Source: an uncultured Thermoleophilia bacterium
Lineage (GTDB): Bacteria; Actinomycetota; Thermoleophilia; UBA2241
Direction of reading: 5' to 3'
Assembly: GCA_903912585.1 (NCBI GenBank)
Contig: CAIWHY010000301.1
Location: forward strand, 1-12,513
Length of the DNA stretch: 12,513 bases
Positions 1-9,220 of this stretch are shown piece after piece (the stretch's first letter is position 1; each line of letters starts with the position of its first letter). The notes beneath the pieces are model-generated. The model was not told the DNA's origin. It did not search any database and was given only the letters and a program-made list of their open reading frames with translations. The translations under genes and the position numbers were made by a program.

Positions 1-1
1 C

Positions 2-2107
2 GTCGCGCGCCTGCAGGCCCTCGGCCTGTCGCCGCACGTGCAGAGCGCCGGCGTGGTCTCGTCGGAGGACGGCCGTGTCGCCGGCACCGTGAACAACGTC
101 CTGGCGCGTCTGCCGGGAACGCGCCCGACGCGGACCGTGCTCCTCGTCGCCCACTACGATTCGGTCGCCGTCGCCCCCGGCGCCGCCGACGATGGTGGCG
201 GGGTCGCGACGCTGCTCGAGACGGCGCGCGCGCTGGCCGCCGGCCCTCCGCTGAGCAACGACGTCGTCTTCCTGTTCACCGACGGCGAGGAGAAGGGGCT
301 GCTCGGGGCGCGCGCCTTCCTGCGCGACGACCCCTGGGCCTACGGCGTCGGGGTCGTCCTCGCCTTCGACAGCCCCGGCTCGTCGTCGCCGGCGCTCATG
401 TACGAGACGACAAGAGGCAACGGAGTGCTCGTGCGTACGCTTCTCGGCGCCGGGCCGCGCGTCTGGGCTTCGTCTCTGATGTACGAGGTCGCGCGGCGCC
501 AGCCGGTGGAGACCGACTTTCGCCGCTTCGCCGCCGCCGGCGTCCCCGCGATGAGCTTCGGCGCCCTCGACGGCCCCGCGAACGACCATACCGGCTACGA
601 CGCGCTGCGCACCTTCCATCTCGCCAGTCTCCAGCACGAGGGCGACACGGCGCTGGCGCTGGCGCGCCGCTTTGGCGCCATGGACCTCTGGAGCCTGCAC
701 GCGCCCGATCGCGTCTACTTCGACGTCGTCGGCGGGTACGCGGTCTCCTACGGCACGTGGCTCGTCTGGCCGCTGCTCGGGGCCGCGGCGGCGCTCTTCG
801 CCGCGGCCGTCGTCGTCGTCTGGCGCCGCCGCCGCATCACGCTGCGTGGCGCCGCCGCCTGCGTGCCCGCGTCGGCGCTCGTGCTCGGCGTCGCGCTCGC
901 CGTCGTCGGCGTCGTCTGGGGAATGTACCGGCCGGCCTACGAGCAGCGCGTGTGGACCAACACCGGCGTCGTGGTCAGCGACTTCCACCGCCTGGGACTG
1001 GTGCTGCTCGCCGCCGCTGTCGTGGTGGCCGCGTACGGGCTGCTGCTGCGCCGCCTGAGCCCGTGGGACCTGGCCGCCGCGGCGCTCTTCTGGTGGCTCG
1101 CCGCCGCCGCGGTGCTGGCCGTCGCGATCCCGGGCACGGCCTACCTGCTCACGTGGCCGCTCGCCGCGGCCAGCCTCGGCTTCCTCCTGGCCGCGCTTCT
1201 CGGGGACCGCGTGCTGAGCTCCGCCTGGGTCCTCGTGCCTCTGGCCGGCGCGGCCCCCGGCGTCGTCCTGCTGAGCTCGGCCGGCTATCTGCTGCTCATG
1301 TCGGCCGGCCTCAAGACGATGGCCACCGTACTAGTCGTGTGGTTCGTCATCGGCCTGCTGCTGCTCCCGCTCGCCGTCGCGCGCCGCGGCCTGCGCGGCT
1401 GGCTGCCGGCCGGCCTCGCGGTCGCCGGCGCCGTGGTGCTCGTCGTCGGGGCGGCGAGCGCCGTCTACGACGCCGACCACCCCAAGTTCACCAGCGTCTA
1501 CTACCGGCAGGACGACCGCGGCGTAGGCCGCTGGGAGACGATCGACCTCGTGAGCGTCTGGACGCACCAGTTCCTGCCGGACGTCGCCCGGTATCGCTAC
1601 GGGACGGACTACTTCCCGGGCCTCGGCGAGCACACCACGATCTCGGCGCCGGCGACCGGCGACCATCTGCCGCCGCCCGAGATCCGCGTGCTTGCCGACG
1701 CGGCCAAGGGAGACCGGCGCACGGTGACGCTGCGCGTGCGTCCGCGGCGACCGGCGGCCGTCCTCAGCGTGCTGGAGGAGTCGGTCGTGGGGTCGCTCAC
1801 CGCGAGCGTGGACGGGCGCCCGCTGCAGAGCCGGGACACGACGATCCTCGACGCCACGCCGGTGCGCTGGTACTTCGACTACTACGCGCCGCCAGCCCAG
1901 GGCGTCGTGCTCACGCTCCGCTGCCAGGCCGGGAGGCCGCTGACGCTGCGCGCCGTCGACTACAGCTACGGCCTGCCCGCGACGGCGGCCCGGGGCCACC
2001 CGCCGAGGCCGCCGGGCATCCTGCCCGGCTGGATCGGCGACGGCACGCTCGCCGAGAGCTCTCTCCGCCTGCCGGCGGCGGCAGGCGCGTCCGGCGCGGC
2101 GCGGTAG
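2..2107 (+). CDS. Membrane-anchored M28 family metallopeptidase (5' partial)
   Basis: The reading frame is open from nt 2 and homology-like sequence precedes the first possible GTG (38), so the gene begins outside the window. Counting from nt 2, residues 44-220 form an M28 zinc peptidase domain with a complete ligand set: H51 (AHYDS), D63 (GAADDGGG), catalytic E96 and ligand E97 (DGEEKG), D123 (AFDSPG) and H196 (NDHTGYD). About eight hydrophobic segments follow between residues 248 and 486. A soluble C-terminal part of some 215 residues (about 487-701), rich in beta-prone sequence, ends the protein. This peptidase, multi-pass membrane and C-terminal layout resembles the Fxna/Pff1 branch of M28, whose peptidase domain lies outside the cytoplasm. 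The substrate is unknown; aminopeptidase activity is a family inference. The gene converges on the next one with only 18 nt between stop codons and no visible terminator. Confidence 0.88.
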   Translation, partial: VARLQALGLSPHVQSAGVVSSEDGRVAGTVNNVLARLPGTRPTRTVLLVAHYDSVAVAPGAADDGGGVATLLETARALAAGPPLSNDVVFLFTDGEEKGLLGARAFLRDDPWAYGVGVVLAFDSPGSSSPALMYETTRGNGVLVRTLLGAGPRVWASSLMYEVARRQPVETDFRRFAAAGVPAMSFGALDGPANDHTGYDALRTFHLASLQHEGDTALALARRFGAMDLWSLHAPDRVYFDVVGGYAVSYGTWLVWPLLGAAAALFAAAVVVVWRRRRITLRGAAACVPASALVLGVALAVVGVVWGMYRPAYEQRVWTNTGVVVSDFHRLGLVLLAAAVVVAAYGLLLRRLSPWDLAAAALFWWLAAAAVLAVAIPGTAYLLTWPLAAASLGFLLAALLGDRVLSSAWVLVPLAGAAPGVVLLSSAGYLLLMSAGLKTMATVLVVWFVIGLLLLPLAVARRGLRGWLPAGLAVAGAVVLVVGAASAVYDADHPKFTSVYYRQDDRGVGRWETIDLVSVWTHQFLPDVARYRYGTDYFPGLGEHTTISAPATGDHLPPPEIRVLADAAKGDRRTVTLRVRPRRPAAVLSVLEESVVGSLTASVDGRPLQSRDTTILDATPVRWYFDYYAPPAQGVVLTLRCQAGRPLTLRAVDYSYGLPATAARGHPPRPPGILPGWIGDGTLAESSLRLPAAAGASGAAR

Positions 2108-2125
2108 TCGAAGCCGCGCGCCGGG

Positions 2126-4810
2126 CTAGAGGCGCAGCACCAGCTTGCGCACGTCCGGCTCGTCGCCGGGGCGCACGTCGAACCCGAGGCTCTCGGCAAA
2201 GCGCGTCATGCCCGGGTTGGCGGCCAGCACGTGCCCGCTGATCTCGCGCACGTGCCGGTCGCGGGCAGCATGGATGAGCGCGTCCATGAGCTTGCTGCCG
2301 ATGCCCTTGCGCTGGTACTCGTCGCGCACGAGGATGGCGAACTCGCCTTCCTCCGCATTGGCGGTCTCGATGCTGAGCCGGGCGACGCCGAGCATGGCGT
2401 TCTTCTTCTTGCCCTTGCCCTCGCGGATGGCGGCGAGGGCGATCTCGCGGTCGTAGTCGATGTGGCAGTAGCGCACCAGCATCGACTTGGTGACTTCGCT
2501 CACCGGTCCGAAGAAGCGGTACTCGGCCGTGGTCGGCGAGAGCGACTCGATCATCTCCGCCCAAAGAGGCTCGTCCTCCGGCTTGATGGCGCGGATGGCC
2601 ACCTTCTCGCCGTCCATGGGCACGTCCCAGTGGTACTTGCTGGGATACATGGAGATCATGAGGTGCGCGCCGGGGAGGACGATCTTGCGCACGTCCTTCG
2701 GCTCGATGACGATGCGCGCGTCGAGTGCGCAGATGCCGTCCGGGCGCACCTGCAGCGGGTTGACGTCCATCTCGACGATCTCGGGGAAGTCGACCAGCAG
2801 GTAGCTGACCTTGACCATCGCCTGCTCCAGAGCGGTCATGTCCACCGGCTCCTTGCCGCGGTAGCCCTCGAGGAGCCGCGACACCTTGGTGCTCTGGATC
2901 ATGGAGCGCGCCAGGGCCTGGTTGAGCGGCGGGAAGTCCACGGCCACGTCGCGATAGAGCTCCACGCCGGTGCCGCCCATCCCGAACATCAGCGCCGGCC
3001 CGAAGGTGGCGTCCTTCTTGGAGCCGATGATGACCTCGTAGCCGCCACGGCTCATCGCCTGGACGGCGACGCCGATGATGCGCGCGTCCGGCACCTGCGC
3101 CTGGACGCGCTCGGTGATCTTGACGAACTGGTTGGCGGCCTCAGGGGTGGAGCGCACGTTGAGGGCGATGCCGCCGACGTCGCTCTTGTGCGTGATGTCG
3201 TGGCTGAGGATCTTGATGGCCACCGGGAAGCCGATCTCCTCGGCCGCCTTGGAGCACTCCTCCGCGGTGGTGGCGACCATCGTCCGGACCGCGGGGATCT
3301 GGTAGGCGTCGAGCACCGACTTGGCCTCCACCTCGCTGAGGATGGAGCGCCCGTCGCGGGCGACCTCGATGAACGTCTTCTTGACGGCATCGCGGTCCGG
3401 CGAGAAGTCCGGCAGGATGTCGGCCGGCGTCTCGTAGAGGTTCGCGAGGTTGCGCGTGTACTGGTACATGTACATGTAGGCGCGCACCGCGTCCTCGGGA
3501 GTGTCGAACGTGGGCACGTGCGCGTTGCGGAAGATCTGCACGCCCTCGGCGACCTTGATCTCGCCCATGAAGGACGTGAGCAGCGGCTTGAGCTGATGCG
3601 TGCGCGACACCTCGACCAGGGCCTGGGCGGTCGCCGTGGGGTCGCTCATCGCCTGCGGCGTGAGGATGGCGAGCACGCCGTCGCAGTTGGGGTCGTCGAT
3701 GAGCGCCTGCGCCGCGGTGGCGTAGCGCGCAGCGTCGGCGTCTCCGGCCACGTCCACAGGGTTGCCCCGCGCGGCGAAGCCGGGAAGAGCGGCCTCCAGC
3801 TTGGCGTCTGTCTCCGGCGTGAGCTCCGCGAGCTCGCCGCCGAGGGACAGGAGGCGGTCGCTGGCCATCACGCCCGGCCCGCCGGCGTTGGTGACGATGC
3901 CGAGGCGCGGGCCGCGCGGGCTCGAGACGCGGCTGAGCGCCTCGCTGGCGTCGAACAGGTCCTCGATCTCGTCGACGCGCACGACGCCGGCGCGGCGAAA
4001 GACGGCGCTGTAGAGCGTGTCGTCGCCGGCGAGGGCGCCTGTGTGGCTGGCGGCCGCGAGCGCGCTGCGCGCCGTGCGGCCGCTCTTGACCACGATGATC
4101 GGCTTGCTCTTGGCGAAGTGGCGCGCCGCGCTCATGAACTTGCGCGCGTCGGTGATCGACTCGATGTAGAGGATGATGCTGCTGGTGTGCGCGTCGGCGC
4201 CGAAGTAGTCGATGAGGTCGCCGAAGTCCACGTCGGCCATGGAGCCGACGCTCACGAAGGCGGAGAAGCCGACCTGGTTGGCGGCGGCCCAGTCGAGGAT
4301 GGCGGTGCCCAGGGCGCCGGACTGGCTGAAGAAGGCGACGCGGCCGGCTGGCGGGATCACGTGCGCGAAGGTCGCGTTGAGGTTCACCGACGGGCGGATG
4401 AAGCCGAGGCAGTTGGGTCCGACGATGCGCACGCCGTATGACTCGGCGGCGGCGACGATCTCTTCCTCGAGCTTGCGGCCCTTCGTCCCGACCTCCTTGA
4501 AGCCGGACGACACGATCACGGCGCCGGCCACTCCGGCCTCGCCGCACTCGTGCATCGTCTCGAGCACGGCCTTCGCCGGCACGGCGATGATCGCCAGGTC
4601 GATCTTGCGCGGCACCTGGCTGATGCTGGCGTAGGCCTGGATGCCCTGCACCGACTGCGCCGAGACGTTGACCGGGTACACGATGCCTTCGTACTCGGCG
4701 CCGATCAGGTTGCGCAGCAGGATGTAGCCGACCGACCCCTTCTTGTTGGACGCGCCGATCACGGCGATGCTCTTGGGGTCGAAGAGCTTATCCAGGTTCC
4801 GCGTACTCAT
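2126..4810 (-). CDS. NDP-forming acyl-CoA synthetase / GNAT acetyltransferase fusion (Pat/PatZ-like)
   Basis: The 894-residue protein has a CoA-binding Rossmann domain (about 8-140; GASNKKG 19-25, GPNCLG 131-136), succinyl-CoA-ligase-like domains (about 150-460; SQSGALG 162-168, SHTGALAG 255-262), an ATP-grasp domain (about 485-710; HKSDVGG 541-547, FGMGG 609-613) and a C-terminal GNAT domain (about 735-894; acidic E823 and acetyl-CoA loop QRKGIG 833-838). This is the order of Salmonella Pat and E. coli PatZ, which acetylate lysines and inactivate acetyl-CoA synthetase. H256 matches the phosphorylated histidine of ADP-forming acetyl-CoA synthetases, so the synthetase half may work, making acyl-CoA and ATP from acyl compounds or the reverse. 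No cyclic-nucleotide domain is present, unlike the mycobacterial enzymes. The ATG at 4810 matches the usual N-terminus, but its ribosome site (GGGACG) is weak. It is divergent from the pseudokinase gene, and acs lies about 1.9 kb away. Confidence 0.93.
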   Translation of the reverse strand: MSTRNLDKLFDPKSIAVIGASNKKGSVGYILLRNLIGAEYEGIVYPVNVSAQSVQGIQAYASISQVPRKIDLAIIAVPAKAVLETMHECGEAGVAGAVIVSSGFKEVGTKGRKLEEEIVAAAESYGVRIVGPNCLGFIRPSVNLNATFAHVIPPAGRVAFFSQSGALGTAILDWAAANQVGFSAFVSVGSMADVDFGDLIDYFGADAHTSSIILYIESITDARKFMSAARHFAKSKPIIVVKSGRTARSALAAASHTGALAGDDTLYSAVFRRAGVVRVDEIEDLFDASEALSRVSSPRGPRLGIVTNAGGPGVMASDRLLSLGGELAELTPETDAKLEAALPGFAARGNPVDVAGDADAARYATAAQALIDDPNCDGVLAILTPQAMSDPTATAQALVEVSRTHQLKPLLTSFMGEIKVAEGVQIFRNAHVPTFDTPEDAVRAYMYMYQYTRNLANLYETPADILPDFSPDRDAVKKTFIEVARDGRSILSEVEAKSVLDAYQIPAVRTMVATTAEECSKAAEEIGFPVAIKILSHDITHKSDVGGIALNVRSTPEAANQFVKITERVQAQVPDARIIGVAVQAMSRGGYEVIIGSKKDATFGPALMFGMGGTGVELYRDVAVDFPPLNQALARSMIQSTKVSRLLEGYRGKEPVDMTALEQAMVKVSYLLVDFPEIVEMDVNPLQVRPDGICALDARIVIEPKDVRKIVLPGAHLMISMYPSKYHWDVPMDGEKVAIRAIKPEDEPLWAEMIESLSPTTAEYRFFGPVSEVTKSMLVRYCHIDYDREIALAAIREGKGKKKNAMLGVARLSIETANAEEGEFAILVRDEYQRKGIGSKLMDALIHAARDRHVREISGHVLAANPGMTRFAESLGFDVRPGDEPDVRKLVLRL

Positions 4811-5186
4811 GGCGCTCGTCCCATCTTTCGTGGTTGCTCTGTTCCGCCGCTTGCACCGCGTCCACGACGAGCTGGCGTGCCGACTCGTGGGTGAGCCCCG
4901 CGCGCGTGCCGGGCCTCGACGGTGAGTACGCCCAGCACGAAAGTGAGTCCGGCGCGGGACTCCTCGCCTACTCTATGTCACCGGGCTCGCCGCTTCACCC
5001 GCCTCCGGTGGGCGCGGCGGGGACGCGCTCGGCTCGGGCCGCGCTCGGGCTGAGCTTCGGCCGCGCTTCGGCACACTCGGCCGCACGAGGGCCGCGCGCG
5101 CAGACCTCGCGCCCGCCGCGTCGGCGTTTTCGCGCCCGCCGTCGCGGGAACGACCCGTCGAAGAACCCGTACCGGGAGGTGCCCGC
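4811..5186. other. 376-bp divergent intergenic region
   Basis: This region separates the start codons of the synthetase/GNAT gene (minus) and the pseudokinase gene (plus), so it should carry both promoters. I cannot name a convincing -35/-10 pair for either gene. It contains four imperfect copies of an 11-bp CGGCCGCGC-type motif starting at 5034, 5056, 5076 and 5087. The open frames crossing it give Arg/Ala/Ser/Pro-rich products without recognisable domains, and I do not count them as genes. Confidence 0.5.
5174..5180 (+). promoter_or_regulatory. Ribosome binding site of the pseudokinase gene
   Basis: GGGAGGT lies 6 nt before the GTG at 5187. This strong site fixes the start codon and gives an N-terminus that opens directly into the kinase-fold beginning (YRLVEAL). 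Confidence 0.8.
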
Positions 5187-6587
5187 GTGACCGATCCCCT
5201 CTATGCCCAGCGCTACCGGCTGGTGGAGGCGCTGCCGCCCGGCAGGGCGCTCGCCGTCCATCGCGCCCTCGACTCGCAGGGCCGCACCGTGCGCATCACC
5301 GTCGTGCGGCCCTACGACGCCGACGCGTTCCAGCGCCAGATGGGCGCCGTCGCCGCGGCGCGGCACCTCGATCTGCCGGCGGTGTTCGACGTCGGCCGCG
5401 ACGGCTCCGACTGCTACGTGGTCACCGAGGACATCGAGGGCGGCGACGCGCTCGCCCTGGTCGCCCGCGGCGCACTCCTGGTGAGCGACGCCAGCATGAT
5501 CGGGGCGCAGGCGGCCGCGGGCCTGGCGGCCTTGCATGCCCAAGGCGTCGTCCACGGCGGCATCGGGCCGGAGCAGGTCGTGCGCTCCGCCGACGGCACC
5601 GTCAAGCTCACCGGAGCCGGGCTTGCCGGCGGGTACCCTCAGACCGACCTGCGGCCGGGCGCCCCGGCCGCCGGGGCGCGGTACCTCAGCCCCGAGGAGG
5701 CCCAGGGGAAGGCCGCCGAGCCGGCCTCCGACGTCTACCGGCTCGGCCTCGTCCTGTACCTCATGCTCACCGGCTCGGCCGTCTTCGACGGCCCCGACGC
5801 GCGTACCGTGGCGCAGGAGCACATCGACGGCGTCGTGCAGCCGCCTCAACTGCGCAACCCCGACGTGCCGCCGGCGATCGCCCAGGTCGTCCTGCGCACG
5901 CTCGACAAGGATCCCATGCGCCGCGGCTCCGCCGCACAGCTTCAGGCCGACCTCTCGTCCATCCTCGGCTCCGCTCAGGTCGACACGGCGCCGCCTCCGC
6001 AGAGGCCCAAGAACCGCGGCTGGATCTGGGCTGTGGGCGTGCTCCTCATCGTCGCCATCGCCGCCCTCGCCGCGCTCTGGGCCGGCGGCGTCTTCAAGAG
6101 CGAAACGCCGGCGAAGCCGGACGTAGCCGTGCCCAGCGTCGTCGGCATGACGCAGAGCGGGGCCACCAACACGCTGCTCGTCGCCAAGCTCGCCGTGGGC
6201 AAGGTCACGGAAGTGCAGACGGTCAACGCGCCGGGCGGCTCGGTCGTGGCGCAGGATCCGGCCGCCAGCTCCAAGGTGCCCGAGGGCACCAAGGTGGCGC
6301 TGACGGTCGTCGCGACGGCGTCGCCGAGCCCGACGCCGAGCCCGACGGCGAGCACCTCGCCGGTGCCCGGCGTGGTCGGCCAGTCCCAGGCGACGGCGCA
6401 GACGCAGCTCATCGGCGCCGGCTTCGTGGTCGTCGTCAGCCGTGCGGCCAGCACGTCCGTGCCCAGCGGCGACGTGATCTCGCAGACGCCGTCCGGCGGG
6501 GTCGTCGCCACGGCGGGGACGACGGTGACCATCGTCGTGTCCACCGGCGCGGCCACGGCGTCGCCGACGGCGAGCGCGACGCCTTGA
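5187..6587 (+). CDS. PASTA-domain membrane pseudokinase
   Basis: The 466-residue protein has a PknB-like kinase fold (about 10-262), one membrane helix (about 279-301), a PASTA domain (about 313-375), a Ser/Thr/Pro linker (378-392), a second PASTA domain (about 393-452) and a short Thr/Ala/Pro tail. PASTA domains in PknB-type kinases bind muropeptides or lipid II outside the cell. The fold is recognisable by SPE 168-170, SDVYRLGLVLYLMLTG 181-196 and R245 in the DPMRR stretch. All catalytic elements are changed: the glycine loop is LPPGRALAV (16-24), the beta-3 lysine is T38, the alpha-C glutamate is Q51, HRDxKxxN is HGGIGPEQ (123-130) and DFG is GAG (143-145). The threonine before the SPE motif is also missing. 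It is therefore very unlikely to phosphorylate; a scaffold or sensor relaying envelope state is my inference. The frame is intact over its full length, so this is not a decaying pseudogene. It is convergent with acs. Confidence 0.92.
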   Translation: MTDPLYAQRYRLVEALPPGRALAVHRALDSQGRTVRITVVRPYDADAFQRQMGAVAAARHLDLPAVFDVGRDGSDCYVVTEDIEGGDALALVARGALLVSDASMIGAQAAAGLAALHAQGVVHGGIGPEQVVRSADGTVKLTGAGLAGGYPQTDLRPGAPAAGARYLSPEEAQGKAAEPASDVYRLGLVLYLMLTGSAVFDGPDARTVAQEHIDGVVQPPQLRNPDVPPAIAQVVLRTLDKDPMRRGSAAQLQADLSSILGSAQVDTAPPPQRPKNRGWIWAVGVLLIVAIAALAALWAGGVFKSETPAKPDVAVPSVVGMTQSGATNTLLVAKLAVGKVTEVQTVNAPGGSVVAQDPAASSKVPEGTKVALTVVATASPSPTPSPTASTSPVPGVVGQSQATAQTQLIGAGFVVVVSRAASTSVPSGDVISQTPSGGVVATAGTTVTIVVSTGAATASPTASATP

Positions 6588-6613
6588 GAGGGCGCTGACC
6601 GCGCCTCACGCGC

Positions 6614-6636
6614 GGGCGGGCGCTCCGCTCCCGCCC
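6614..6636 (+). terminator. Small GC hairpin after the pseudokinase gene
   Basis: GGGCGGG (6614-6620) pairs with CCCGCCC (6630-6636) across a 9-nt loop, 27 nt after the stop codon. No T-run follows. It may act together with the larger hairpin just downstream. Confidence 0.4.
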
Positions 6637-6637
6637 C

Positions 6638-6688
6638 GTACGCAGAGAGGGCGGGTGGCCCTGCGGCCGCCCGCCCTCTCGAGCGTAC
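6638..6688. terminator. Large bidirectional hairpin between convergent pseudokinase and acs genes
   Basis: A left arm from GTACGC at 6638 to GGCC at 6660 pairs with 6665-6688 over about 23 positions, with one mismatch and one bulge, around the loop CTGC. It lies between two convergent stop codons (6587 and 6711), the expected place for a shared terminator. There is no clear T-tract on either side, so termination would rely on stem strength or a factor. Confidence 0.7.
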
Positions 6689-6710
6689 GTCTAGCTGAGT
6701 CCGCCGGGTG

Positions 6711-8663
<1,953 letters not shown>

Positions 8664-8670
8664 CCTGTTC

Positions 8671-8677
8671 ACCTCCC
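8671..8677 (-). promoter_or_regulatory. Ribosome binding site that decides the acs start
   Basis: On the minus strand GGGAGGT lies 7 nt before GTG 8663. No comparable site serves the upstream in-frame ATG at 8699, which would in fact place this site inside the coding region. Confidence 0.8.
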
Positions 8678-8699
8678 ATGGACCTTTCAGTGGTCCCAT
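8678..8699 (-). promoter_or_regulatory. Leader hairpin directly upstream of the acs ribosome site
   Basis: In the mRNA sense ATGGGACC (8699-8692) can pair with GGTCCAT (8684-8678), with one bulged G and a 7-nt loop ACTGAAA. The stem ends at the base before the GGGAGGT ribosome site, so folding or a bound protein could influence acs translation. The regulatory role is inference. Confidence 0.4.
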
Positions 8700-8997
8700 T
8701 GCTTGACTGAGTTCCCGTGCCGGTGCCCGGGTCGTGACGCACGGGGGGCTCGTCCGCGGCCGGCGGTCTACCAGGAGCTCCGCACGGCTGGACCTGCCAG
8801 CGAGGTGTCCACAGTCGTCGCTCCGGTGCGCCCTTTGGTCCTGGACCATGCGGGCTGGACGACGGCAACGCACACCTTGCTCCTTGGGCTGGGCCAATCG
8901 CTGACACTAGAGAGGTGGGGGGTGAAAAGCAAGCTCGGCGGCGCCGGTTCATCGGGTTGGATGAACGAGCCCGCGGAGGGTGGCAGAAAGGGAAGGG
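8700..8997. other. Region between acs leader and tRNA-Val
   Basis: With the leader hairpin this makes about 330 nt without a protein gene. A 6-1-6 inverted repeat, TGGTCC T GGACCA, lies at 8836-8848. A weak promoter candidate for acs is given separately. The sequence just after the tRNA 3' end in the minus sense is a pyrimidine run without a clear stem. The open frames here are either upstream extensions of acs or translations through the tRNA gene, and I reject them. Confidence 0.45.
8904..8932 (-). promoter_or_regulatory. Weak candidate acs promoter
   Basis: TTGCTT (8932-8927) and TAGTGT (8909-8904) on the minus strand are 17 bp apart. Each matches the sigma-70 consensus at only three positions. 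If used, it would give an acs leader of about 230 nt containing the inverted repeat at 8836-8848. Confidence 0.22.
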
Positions 8998-9072
8998 TGG
9001 TGGGCGATGTTGGGCTTGAACCAACGACCTCCCGCGTGTGAGGCGGGCGCTCTCCCACTGAGCTAATCGCCC
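8998..9072 (-). tRNA. tRNA-Val (anticodon CAC)
   Basis: The minus strand folds into a complete cloverleaf of 72 nt plus an encoded CCA (9000-8998). The acceptor stem is GGGCGAT/ATCGCCC, the D arm GCTC-AGTGGGA-GAGC, the anticodon arm CCCGC-CTCACAC-GCGGG with CAC at positions 34-36, and the T arm GTTGG-TTCAAGC-CCAAC, with discriminator base A. It reads GUG valine codons, which are abundant in this GC-rich coding style. It is a single tRNA gene with no neighbouring tRNA and no sign of an integrated element. Confidence 0.96.
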
Positions 9073-9118
9073 ACGGGCGCGAGGTGGGCGGCGCCGGCGC
9101 GCTCCCGCGGGAGGCCAG

Positions 9119-9148
9119 AGGATACCACAGCGGCCGGAGCGGGGAAAA
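9119..9148 (-). promoter_or_regulatory. Weak candidate promoter for tRNA-Val
   Basis: TTTTCC (9148-9143) and TATCCT (9124-9119) on the minus strand are 18 bp apart, and the -10-like box ends 47 nt before the mature tRNA 5' end. The -35-like box is the T-run of the preceding gene unit's terminator. The matches are partial, so this is tentative. Confidence 0.3.
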
Positions 9149-9164
9149 CGTCCGGCACGGACGT
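9143..9164 (-). terminator. Intrinsic terminator of the SRPBCC/Cdd1-like unit
   Basis: On the minus strand ACGTCCG (9164-9158), loop TGC and CGGACGT (9154-9148) form a perfect 7-bp stem. The T that closes the stem and the three after it make the run TTTT, followed by CCCC. It lies 57 nt after the stop of the Cdd1-like gene and is the only classical intrinsic terminator in the window. Confidence 0.72.
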
Positions 9165-9220
9165 CCCGGAGCTCATCCGCAGAGGCCGGCGCGCTCTCGG
9201 GCTTGGCGCCGCCGCAGCTG

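Noticed and set aside
757..2241. Arg-rich 494-codon plus-strand frame within the M28 gene
   Set aside because: It is an alternate-frame shadow of the M28 gene; it consists of Arg/Ala/Gly/Pro strings without domains.
2231..4441. 736-codon plus-strand frame opposite the synthetase/GNAT gene
   Set aside because: Composition is dominated by His, Asp, Leu, Val, Ala and Arg with no domain. The opposite strand encodes an unmistakable protein.
5147..5170. GGAAC, 16 bp, CGT: resembles an ECF sigma-factor promoter before the pseudokinase
   Set aside because: Transcription would start at about 5177, inside or after the ribosome site that fits the gene, so it could not produce a normal message.
4834..5190. 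118-codon plus-strand frame whose TGA overlaps the pseudokinase GTG
   Set aside because: The GTGA overlap looks like coupling, but the product is Arg/Ala/Ser/Pro-rich without domains and its start has no ribosome site.
6300..6583. Repetitive Ser/Thr/Pro coding sequence around the second PASTA domain
   Set aside because: The CCGAGCCCGACG repeats are ordinary low-complexity linker and tail coding between and after PASTA domains, not a separate element.
8664..8897. 78-residue N-terminal extension of Acs to the in-frame start at 8897
   Set aside because: The added sequence is unlike the family, and the strong ribosome site before GTG 8663 gives a standard 650-residue enzyme.
8998..9072. tRNA gene as an integration site for a mobile element
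   Set aside because: No integrase, no direct repeat of the tRNA 3' end and only ordinary genes are seen on either side.
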